A program made the translations under genes and the position numbers. Shown here in pieces: positions 28,448 through 35,581 of a stretch of DNA of 64,000 nt. The stretch spans positions 167,820 through 231,819 of the forward strand of contig MTMB02000001.1 of the NCBI GenBank assembly GCA_002011085.2, given 5' to 3'. Below the pieces are notes generated by a model. It was not told where the DNA came from and did not search any database. It saw nothing but the letters and a program-made list of their open reading frames with translations. This DNA comes from Candidatus Geothermarchaeum rappei (lineage in GTDB: Archaea > Thermoproteota > Nitrososphaeria > Geothermarchaeales > JDFR-13). Positions within the stretch are counted from its first letter, which is position 1; every line of letters begins with the position of its first letter.

Positions 28448-29980
28448 ATGGGTCCACGTGAGAAACTAGCTTTGAGATATGTGCTTACAGCCGTCTTCTG
28501 GCTGGGTGTAGCGGGTATTGAGGGCATGTTGATGCGGCTCAGGCTAATAGACCTCTTTACAGACATCTATGTACCAGAACACTTCTATAGCATGATGACG
28601 GTTCATCCCTATGTGGGGATATATGGATGGGCTTATATGGCGGTTATGGGTGCCTTCTACTATCTTGTTCCAAAGGTCTTGAATAAGGAGCTTTATAGTG
28701 AGAGGGTGGCTAACCTGAGCTATTGGGTGATGACACTAGGTGTATTAATCACCTGGTTATCAGGCTTCCTATTCAACTTCGCTGCATTATACACATTATA
28801 CTGGCCGCTGCCTGTTGAGAGGTTCCCACCGACATCCATACTCGTCTTCAGCATAGGAACCATCATGATATTCTCATCGGTACTAATGTTCTTCTTCAAC
28901 ATGTTCGCCACAATATTCCTACCATCTAGAGACGCTGGTGGAGCAGGATATGTGGCTAAGGAACTGCTTACACTGGCGTTCAACATCGACAAGATCAAGG
29001 CGGTTGGAAAGGGGATCAAGAACTATCTTCCGAAGGTATATGCATATCCAGTCTTTATAGTAGGTGTATTCAGAGGCTGTGTCGACACCACCCTTAACGC
29101 GTTGACCATGGCAGCCATATCAGTATTACTAGGAGTCTATTCACTAGCGGGCTTGGCGAACATAAACCTACCAGCCACCTTAGTTGATCCACTTATCTAC
29201 AAAAACGTGTTCTGGTGGGGTCTAGACCTGATTGCAGACGGTAATGTCCTGATATTCACAGCCGCGACATGGTATTTCCTTACACCAGTCCTAGTGGGTA
29301 GGAAGCTATATGGAGAGCAAGTCGTCAGGACAGTTATTCTCGCAGACCTAGTATTATCCCTATTCGTATGGAATCACCACATGCTGGCTGATACACCTCA
29401 GCCACTGATACTCCAGATACAGGGACAGATATTCACATGGGGAGAGCTTATAACAATGGGCCTTACAATGTTCGCAGTATTAATGACTATTTGGCTGGCT
29501 AGACCGGTTAAATATAGTACTCCGCTTAAGTTCATGATACTATCCATACTTGGATACGCTATTGGAGGGTCAGCTGGTATAATGCAGGCTAACTATGCAT
29601 TAAACAGGTATCTACACAATACACAGTGGGTCATAGGGATCCATGGGCATGTACAGCTACTGGCCGGCCTAAGCCTAACATTATTCGCGGTGATATATGC
29701 CGTTGCACCGATGATAACTGGTAAGGAGCTTGACCCCAAGCTTGCAGACATACACCTGATTCTATTCTTCGCCGGCGCGATTATAATGGGCCTATCCATG
29801 GGCCTAGCCGGTGTAGATGGGATGCTTAGGAGGACCCTCTACTTCAATGGGGAGTATCTCCCCTACATGCTCGGCGCTGCTGTGGGAGGGGCTATGATGG
29901 CCTTAGGCTTCCTAGTGTTCCTCCTCAATTTCGTGAGGACCTATGGGTTTAAGGCCATCATAATTGCTTTCAAAGACTGA
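28448..29980 (+). CDS. Heme-copper oxidoreductase subunit I, NO-reductase-like active site
   Basis: 510-residue catalytic subunit with about 12-13 TM helices. Visible ligands are H53 (TVHPYVG), H310-H311 (VWNHHML) and H399/H401 (GIHGHVQLL) for hemes and active-site metal. The segment that carries GHPEVY in oxidases reads WWGLDLIADG (256-265). It lines up best with the NorB pattern WWxVHLWVEG, with D260 in place of the metal-ligand His and D264 in place of the conserved Glu. No Tyr cross-link residue is at the oxidase position. It is therefore called a divergent NO reductase rather than an O2 reductase. Start ATG at 28448, just after the subunit II stop. The nos locus downstream supports the call. 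Confidence 0.82.
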   Translation: MGPREKLALRYVLTAVFWLGVAGIEGMLMRLRLIDLFTDIYVPEHFYSMMTVHPYVGIYGWAYMAVMGAFYYLVPKVLNKELYSERVANLSYWVMTLGVLITWLSGFLFNFAALYTLYWPLPVERFPPTSILVFSIGTIMIFSSVLMFFFNMFATIFLPSRDAGGAGYVAKELLTLAFNIDKIKAVGKGIKNYLPKVYAYPVFIVGVFRGCVDTTLNALTMAAISVLLGVYSLAGLANINLPATLVDPLIYKNVFWWGLDLIADGNVLIFTAATWYFLTPVLVGRKLYGEQVVRTVILADLVLSLFVWNHHMLADTPQPLILQIQGQIFTWGELITMGLTMFAVLMTIWLARPVKYSTPLKFMILSILGYAIGGSAGIMQANYALNRYLHNTQWVIGIHGHVQLLAGLSLTLFAVIYAVAPMITGKELDPKLADIHLILFFAGAIIMGLSMGLAGVDGMLRRTLYFNGEYLPYMLGAAVGGAMMALGFLVFLLNFVRTYGFKAIIIAFKD

Positions 29981-29982
29981 GC

Positions 29983-30018
29983 GCCCCCCCGCCCCTCCCC
30001 TCCTCCCCCCCCACACCA
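29983..30018. other. C-rich pyrimidine tract
   Basis: Just after the subunit I stop, about 36 nt are almost purely C with a few T (runs of 7, 4, 4 and 8 C), in an otherwise AT-rich intergenic context. It could be a termination or RNA-structure element, or simple-sequence slippage. It lies immediately before a TATA-like TTTTTATAAG. Confidence 0.6.
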
Positions 30019-30020
30019 AT

Positions 30021-30030
30021 TTTTTATAAG
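30021..30030 (+). promoter_or_regulatory. TATA box for HTH_10 regulator
   Basis: TTTTTATAAG, about 25 nt upstream of the chosen ATG (30048). This spacing implies a leaderless or very short-leader transcript, typical of crenarchaea, and disfavours the ATG at 30036. Confidence 0.5.
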
Positions 30031-30047
30031 TCTAGATGGGTTTTATT

Positions 30048-30668
30048 ATGCGTGGGATGGATGAGCGTCTGATTGAGGTAACCCTTAAAATATACAATCC
30101 TGTATGTATACTAAGTCGAGAGCTAGGTAGTCTAGTTAAGATAGAAGATGTCCGTAGCTATGGAGATCGTGTTGCTCATTTAATAGAGCTGTCTCAGGAA
30201 AAGTTCGAGGAGGCTAAAAGACTGGCATCTGAGACAGAAGGCGTCTTGCAGGGTGTCAAGAGTAGGAAAGGTGTTACAACATGCTGGTTCCTGAGTAAGG
30301 GCTGCGATGCCTGCAGGCCAATTGCACTAGGCGAGGCTTTTTTAGTACGTGGAAAGCTTCTGGATGACGGCTCCATGGAATTTAGCTTCATTGTTCCGGG
30401 TGAGGATAGTTATATTAAAATATTAAGTGAGCTGAGGAACGCAGGTATAGTATTTGACATTGTACGTGTGTCTGGATTTAAAAGTAGTAGGCTTCTAACC
30501 CCTAATCAGGAGAAAACTCTATACATAGCTATGAGGATGGGTTTATTTGATCATCCGAGGAGGATTACGGTCCAGGAATTGGCGAATGTACTGGGTATCA
30601 AGCCAAGTACATTAACAGAGACCCTTAGAAGAGGCTTGAAGAGAATACTAAAACATTATTTCGGCTAG
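30048..30668 (+). CDS. HTH_10 (Bat-type) transcription regulator
   Basis: 206-residue regulator. The C-terminal HTH_10 domain is clear: LTPNQEKTLYIAMRMGLFDH then PRRITVQELANVLGIKPST and LRRGLKRIL. The N-terminal sensor half carries a cysteine cluster TTCWFLSKGCDACRPI. In halophilic archaea Bat-type proteins sense redox or light and control target operons. Here the cysteines and the location between NO- and N2O-reductase genes suggest sensing of redox state, metal or NO. It stands alone after the NOR-like operon with its own TATA box, convergent (2-bp gap) with a paralog. Alternative starts at 30036 and 30057. Confidence 0.82.
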   Translation: MRGMDERLIEVTLKIYNPVCILSRELGSLVKIEDVRSYGDRVAHLIELSQEKFEEAKRLASETEGVLQGVKSRKGVTTCWFLSKGCDACRPIALGEAFLVRGKLLDDGSMEFSFIVPGEDSYIKILSELRNAGIVFDIVRVSGFKSSRLLTPNQEKTLYIAMRMGLFDHPRRITVQELANVLGIKPSTLTETLRRGLKRILKHYFG

Positions 30669-30670
30669 CC

Positions 30671-31366
30671 TTACTTGTTAAACTTACTCTCCTCCTCTTT
30701 CTTTTTATAATATAATGTTACGACTTTCTTCATACTGGCTCTCAGCGCTTCAACGATTGTAGATGGTGACCTTTTAATTATCTTAGATAGCTCTTGTAAC
30801 GTGATCTTGCGCGGATAGTCAAAATATCCCAGTTTCAGAGCTAGCTTGAGGATCTTATCTTGATTGAACGTTAATTCAGTCGACTTACTATTCATCTTTA
30901 TCTCAGTTATACTCTCTACATTTATCTCTATCCCGTTTTTCTTCAATCTATCGATGATCTTCTCTAAAATAGCTGTATGAGCTATCAATCTCCACTTCAC
31001 ACGATTTCTCTCGATGTCATATACTGCGGAGCCTAAAAAACATTCGGATGAATCAGAGAATAATTTACATACATTGCAGTGGGATGTCTTAATGACCCCG
31101 TATAACAGGCCTTTACCCGAATCTGTGATGAATATCTCAGACTTATCAATATACTCAGAGTTCATTATCTTCTCCTTGATCATATTAAGGTCCTTGGGGT
31201 TACATTTTATCTCGAAAATTTCATTAACCTTGTCTTTTCCCACAGGTTTACAATCCAGTATCTCAACTCTAACAGAATAGTCAGATATCAAGTCCATGAC
31301 CCAGCTGTGAGGCGGGGGACGTATCTCTAGGGTGACTTCTCTAAACTCTGAGCCATTGTTCTTCAT
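30671..31366 (-). CDS. HTH_10 (Bat-type) regulator, last gene of the nos operon
   Basis: 231-residue paralog of its convergent neighbour. HTH_10 segment LTFNQDKILKLALKLGYFDY, PRKITLQELSKIIKRSPST. The N-terminal half contains HCNVCKLFSDSSECF (CxxC-x8-C). Its ATG directly abuts the nosY stop (TAGATG), so it is co-transcribed with nosZLDFY and is the prime candidate for the nos regulator. The long basic tail (YYKKKEEESKFNK) is unusual. Targets are unknown, but the 26-bp palindrome at 37721 is the obvious site to test. Confidence 0.82.
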   Translation of the reverse strand: MKNNGSEFREVTLEIRPPPHSWVMDLISDYSVRVEILDCKPVGKDKVNEIFEIKCNPKDLNMIKEKIMNSEYIDKSEIFITDSGKGLLYGVIKTSHCNVCKLFSDSSECFLGSAVYDIERNRVKWRLIAHTAILEKIIDRLKKNGIEINVESITEIKMNSKSTELTFNQDKILKLALKLGYFDYPRKITLQELSKIIKRSPSTIVEALRASMKKVVTLYYKKKEEESKFNK

Positions 31367-32200
31367 CTATATCTTATCACCCCTCTTAAATAGTAAATAT
31401 GCCGTGGTTAGCGATATGAATACATATGTTATCATTATGCTTGTTAACACTATAGGCAGGTAAATACCCAGCGTTCTAGCAGTATATATGCCTGATGGGC
31501 CTAGGAACACGAGAGCCGGGTCTATACTATATATCATCATTATCCTAGATGTCTCCACAGGATTTAGGACTGCGATGAAGAAGACGATCTGCTCCTTCAG
31601 ATTCATTGCAATAGCTAGTCCCATAACGATCATATCATATATGAAGATCATAGTAAACCATGTAAAAAAGGTAAGGCCAAGTGCCTCAAGCCTACTCTTA
31701 GTTACTACAGATATCAGTAGCCCGATGCCGACTGATGTAGAGGATAGTAGTACCGCTATCACTATAAAATAGAGATACTTCGAGATATCCTCAGGAGGTA
31801 ATATTGATGTTATGAGCCAGCTTGCTAGTCCGAAGCCTAGGAGTGTGGCGATTGAGATGGCCGAGACGAGTCCTATGAATTTTCCCAATATATATTCCAA
31901 TACGCCAATAGGTTCCGAGAATATCCACTCGGTTATACCTGACTCTTTCTCCCCCACTATACTGATACTGCTAAGCATCAATGATATTAGTGGGATTAGG
32001 TAGAGTGAGAGGTTTATCAATGTAGCTGTTATTCTCCCTACAGCTTTCAGCCCCAAATAACTTATCCCCATTAGCGAGAACTGCGATAGTGTTAGGCCCA
32101 GTATAAAATATAGAAGGCTATATACTACCAGCCATCTGCTTTTGAGAGCCTGTTTCAACTCCATAGTCATTAGTTCCTTGATTATTCTTAATCTATTCAT
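31367..32200 (-). CDS. nosY: ABC transporter permease NosY
   Basis: 277-residue membrane protein with six TM segments, the permease half of the NosFY transporter needed for N2O reductase copper-site assembly. The N-terminus RIIKELMTMELKQALKSRW and the loop SISIVGEKESGITEWIFSEPIG are typical of NosY/ABC-2 permeases. The start at 32200 overlaps the nosF stop (ATGAATAG); an ATG at 32215 is possible. Followed directly by the HTH_10 regulator. Confidence 0.88.
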   Translation of the reverse strand: MNRLRIIKELMTMELKQALKSRWLVVYSLLYFILGLTLSQFSLMGISYLGLKAVGRITATLINLSLYLIPLISLMLSSISIVGEKESGITEWIFSEPIGVLEYILGKFIGLVSAISIATLLGFGLASWLITSILPPEDISKYLYFIVIAVLLSSTSVGIGLLISVVTKSRLEALGLTFFTWFTMIFIYDMIVMGLAIAMNLKEQIVFFIAVLNPVETSRIMMIYSIDPALVFLGPSGIYTARTLGIYLPIVLTSIMITYVFISLTTAYLLFKRGDKI

Positions 32201-33074
32201 GATCGTTATCACCATGTAGATAGCCTATCAACTCGTCTAATGAGGGCTCCTCAACATATATTGATCCAATGTCAACATGTTTTCGGATGAGTTCTCCAAT
32301 GGTCTCTACGATATTATGGGTTTCCACAAGCAGCCACTGGTTGTTATGGGTAATAATTCTACCCGACTTTAGCTGGAGTCTGTCGATACTGGTATTAAGC
32401 CTGAGGTAGAATCTCATGCTCCTAAGCCTATCCACCAATCTTTCTAGTGGGCCGAAGTATAGCTGTCTCCCTTCACTCAACATAAGTATTTTATCTATAT
32501 ACAGTAGGATATCTACTATCTTATGCGAGCTAATTAGAATTGTCTTTTCTCTTTTTCTAAGCTCATTTAGAAGCCTTAAGAAAATCTTCCTGCCCTCAAA
32601 ATCCAGGTTTGCCAAGGGTTCGTCGAATATCAATATCTCAGGGTCATGAGCGATAGCTACACATAGGGCTAGTCTCTGTCTCATTCCACCGGAGTATTCC
32701 CCGACTGGTACGTCCACGACATCACCTAGGCCGAAGGAGGAAATGAGTTCCTCTTCATTAATTTCTATCTCATGTAGCTTATCATGTAAGTTTAATATCT
32801 CTCTTGCCGTCATATTTCTTGGAAAATTTATTGATTGAGGTACATATCCAATTAGCCTCTTAACCCTCTTAATATCCTTGGTTATATCTATGTTTCCAAG
32901 GGTTATTCTCCCACTAAACCTTAATAGACCGAGAATGCATCTTAACAATGTCGTTTTTCCAGATCCATTTGGACCCAGTATTAGTAGTACATCGTTTCTA
33001 TCTATTTTAAAGCTTATATTCTCCAAGGCGGTGAATTCGTCATACTTTTTTACAAGGTTCTCGACTCTTATCAT
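32193..33074 (-). CDS. nosF: ABC transporter ATP-binding protein NosF
   Basis: ATPase half of NosFY. Walker A LGPNGSGKTTLLR, Q-loop GYVPQS, signature YSGGMRQRLALC, Walker B ILIFDEPLANLD, switch His in ISSHKI. The C-terminal 90 residues form the usual accessory domain. The ATG at 33074 overlaps the nosD stop (ATGA); an ATG at 33083 would add three residues. The complex is thought to supply a sulfur species or otherwise energise CuZ assembly together with NosD. Confidence 0.92.
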   Translation of the reverse strand: MIRVENLVKKYDEFTALENISFKIDRNDVLLILGPNGSGKTTLLRCILGLLRFSGRITLGNIDITKDIKRVKRLIGYVPQSINFPRNMTAREILNLHDKLHEIEINEEELISSFGLGDVVDVPVGEYSGGMRQRLALCVAIAHDPEILIFDEPLANLDFEGRKIFLRLLNELRKREKTILISSHKIVDILLYIDKILMLSEGRQLYFGPLERLVDRLRSMRFYLRLNTSIDRLQLKSGRIITHNNQWLLVETHNIVETIGELIRKHVDIGSIYVEEPSLDELIGYLHGDNDHE

Positions 33075-34507
33075 CTCACCCATCTCCTCCTCAGATACAT
33101 AATCAGTGACAATGGTATTATAGTCAATATAAAGGAAGTCATGACCCCAACTGGATTTATAATTATCCTACCACCCAGCATTTGTGTAGGGTGTATCAAT
33201 GGATAGAGGTCTATGGCCTTTTTCCTAGGGTTAATTAAAATAACCTTCTTCATATTCTCGAGGACTAGATAGCCCGGGCTGTATAGGAATATCCTTAACT
33301 GTCTATATCCATCCATCAAATCCTCCAATATATCTTGGGATATATAGGGTACGTCCCCCACCCCGTCTCCATCCATATCTCTATAATGGTATTCGCTCCA
33401 GAAATTTCCCCTTGCCTTCTCCATGTTGAACCATATAGTGTCTCCTATATCCACTCCAATCAGGCTAACATCCATTATATTTTCAATAATATTATTCTCA
33501 TATATCTCAGCTGCGGATTCCGAGTCTATTCTTATACCTATGTAGTTAAATGCTATGGTATTGCCCTTGATTACCGCTTTCTTACCTGGTGTAAAAGGAG
33601 TCTTCCTAAGGTTTATCCCAACGATATTCCCTATTATAGAGTTATTCTCTATCCATATATCATCACATTCCGGTATGAAGACAGCCTCCCCAATACCTCC
33701 TTTTCTTAGAAGTAGAATGGTGTTGTCCGACGCCCTTATCCCCTTGCTATACATTAATACTAGACCTGCTATAGAATCAGTTATATAACTTTTCTCTATT
33801 GTTATATTTTCACAATACATTAGATGGACTCCGTATCTGGCTTCCTCCACCACATTATTGATTATATAAGCATTATACACATGGTCATTGTAGGATGCGT
33901 CCTGCACATCTCTAAATTCATTATTTATTATATACAAGTATCTAGTGTACCATGAATAGATGCCGTGTCCTCTATCCGCAACATAATAGTCAGGTATACT
34001 TGTAATGATGTTATCAGTAATCCATATATTATATGAGTCCTTTGGGAGTATGGCGTAGAATACATTGTAAAACTCATTCTCCTGGATGTATACATTGGAT
34101 GATTTTATTATCTTTATACCGGAATCCTCGGTACTGTAGGATCTGCCTGAGTTTATTATCTTGAATCCCCTGACGACCACGTCTGTAGCTTCTTGGATCG
34201 TTATTATTGTCTTATTCCCTCTGCCGTCAAGGATAGGTGTATTAATTCCTATGAGGGATATCGATTTATTTATTATCATCAGATGCTCGTAATAAACTCC
34301 TCCCTCTATATATATAGTGTCTCCAGACCTAGCATCCTCAATTGCCTCTGAGATACTGCTATACCGGTTCTCCCGTGTATTTATATAAATTATGTTTTCT
34401 AAAGATCTATTATCGGCTACGACGATACTCCCTGTAATGAGAGTTGAAAAACCTAGGGTTATCAGAGTTAGATATATCAGGAGACAAGTAATTAGTCTAT
34501 TCCGCAT
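33071..34507 (-). CDS. nosD: NosD, periplasmic beta-helix N2O reductase maturation factor
   Basis: 478-residue exported right-handed beta-helix. It begins with a signal peptide (about 1-31). The pectate-lyase-like repeats are easily seen as recurring xxNxI/IxxN strands (SNVYIQENEF, YNIWITDNII, LYIINNEFRD, DDIWIENNSI). The NosD-typical segment NFWSEYHYRDMDGDGVGDVPY is intact. A C-terminal TM helix (about 455-472) anchors it. It is required for CuZ cluster assembly in known systems. Coupled to nosF and to the upstream membrane gene. Confidence 0.93.
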   Translation of the reverse strand: MRNRLITCLLIYLTLITLGFSTLITGSIVVADNRSLENIIYINTRENRYSSISEAIEDARSGDTIYIEGGVYYEHLMIINKSISLIGINTPILDGRGNKTIITIQEATDVVVRGFKIINSGRSYSTEDSGIKIIKSSNVYIQENEFYNVFYAILPKDSYNIWITDNIITSIPDYYVADRGHGIYSWYTRYLYIINNEFRDVQDASYNDHVYNAYIINNVVEEARYGVHLMYCENITIEKSYITDSIAGLVLMYSKGIRASDNTILLLRKGGIGEAVFIPECDDIWIENNSIIGNIVGINLRKTPFTPGKKAVIKGNTIAFNYIGIRIDSESAAEIYENNIIENIMDVSLIGVDIGDTIWFNMEKARGNFWSEYHYRDMDGDGVGDVPYISQDILEDLMDGYRQLRIFLYSPGYLVLENMKKVILINPRKKAIDLYPLIHPTQMLGGRIIINPVGVMTSFILTIIPLSLIMYLRRRWVR

Positions 34508-35045
34508 ATCTTTTCACTAAAAGGGCTAGGATGAGGGGAATAACCATCAGCCAAAATCCTATGTCGAAGTAGGTTGTCGTCTTAAAGTTTGCAATCTGAT
34601 AGCTCCCCATAACCAGGGGGGTGAAAGGCTCTATGTCTATAGCTGCTTCACTACTGATATTATGACCATAATTATATAACCAGTACTGGAAATATGCCGG
34701 TAGGCTAAGCAGGATGATGAGGTAGATAATTATCAATAGCCTCCTGTTCATGTTAGTGAAGAGCATTAAGGCTAGTAACACCGAACTTATAATAAATGCA
34801 ATAGGTAGTAGTTTTACCTCGATCATATTTTGAGGCTCTATAGGTGAAAGCCCTACGTAGTGATTGGCTATGTTGATCTGATCAAGAGGACCCGTAACTC
34901 CACCAGTTCCCCATACAGATACCTTAAGCCATTTCTGTCCAAACATTGGAGCATTGAAGTTTAAAGTCCAAAAAGGTAGGGCTATCCCAATTACAGGGAG
35001 AATAACAATTAATATTTTGAATAGCTTTATTTTATCCAAAGACAT
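34497..35045 (-). CDS. nos-cluster membrane protein (conserved, unnamed)
   Basis: 182-residue membrane protein with four predicted TM helices. It has an extracytoplasmic loop after TM1 containing NIANHYVGLSPIEPQNMIEV. To my recollection a similar loop (NHYIGMKxI) occurs in a small membrane protein found between nosL and nosD in other, mainly bacterial, nos clusters. The role is unproven; metal or sulfur trafficking for NosZ maturation has been a reasonable guess. It overlaps nosD by 11 nt and follows nosL by 6 nt. Confidence 0.75.
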   Translation of the reverse strand: MSLDKIKLFKILIVILPVIGIALPFWTLNFNAPMFGQKWLKVSVWGTGGVTGPLDQINIANHYVGLSPIEPQNMIEVKLLPIAFIISSVLLALMLFTNMNRRLLIIIYLIILLSLPAYFQYWLYNYGHNISSEAAIDIEPFTPLVMGSYQIANFKTTTYFDIGFWLMVIPLILALLVKRYAE

Positions 35046-35051
35046 TTAACC

Positions 35052-35561
35052 TCACCCCATTTGCATAGGCATAACAGGATGCTCTCTAAACCAGTTTAGA
35101 ATCTCTTCATATACAAATAACCTACCATTATTCTTAAGAGAGAACTTCTCCGCTAAATTCTTATCTTTAAATGCCGCTATACCTGTTCCCATTGGAGTCT
35201 TGAAATCATGGGGATCTACCAATACATAATATGCTTCTTCAGCAGGGACCCAACTCCCGTCATAATAGTCTCTAACATAAACGTATTTTATGTTACCCGA
35301 CTCCTCTGATAGTAGTGATGTCAGCATACATCCGATGTCGTCGAATTTCATCCATTCTTCTTCTCCAACGCTGTAGTATGCTGCTGAAAACTCTTTTATA
35401 CTGATAACCATTCCACAAAACCTGCATTTATCTGCACCATAATATATCTCGGGGGTACGCCGATTATCGCTACCAAATAAGGTAAAATTGACTGTTAGTA
35501 AAGCCATTATCAATAAGATTATGGATATAAATAAGGGGAGGAGGAGATTTTTTCTATTCAT
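35052..35561 (-). CDS. nosL: NosL, copper-chaperone-like protein
   Basis: 169-residue Cu(I)-binding accessory factor for N2O reductase. The core motif YYGADKCRFCGMVIS carries the CxxCGM copper site. The middle matches NosL (EWMKFDDIGCMLTSLL, VLVDPHDFKTPMGTGIAAF). Instead of a lipoprotein box the N-terminus is a plain TM anchor (about 8-28). The C-terminus HPVMPMQMG is Met/His-rich and could add copper ligands. Lies 20 nt after nosZ, same operon. Confidence 0.93.
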   Translation of the reverse strand: MNRKNLLLPLFISIILLIMALLTVNFTLFGSDNRRTPEIYYGADKCRFCGMVISIKEFSAAYYSVGEEEWMKFDDIGCMLTSLLSEESGNIKYVYVRDYYDGSWVPAEEAYYVLVDPHDFKTPMGTGIAAFKDKNLAEKFSLKNNGRLFVYEEILNWFREHPVMPMQMG

Positions 35562-35581
35562 ATTCCCACTAATTCACTCGT

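Noticed and set aside
28448-29980. Ordinary cytochrome c oxidase subunit I
   Set aside because: No GHPEVY motif and no cross-link Tyr; the segment matches the NO-reductase pattern instead, and subunit II lacks CuA.
29983-30018. C tract as part of a coding region
   Set aside because: It follows the stop codon of subunit I and encodes only Pro/Ser-type low complexity in any frame.
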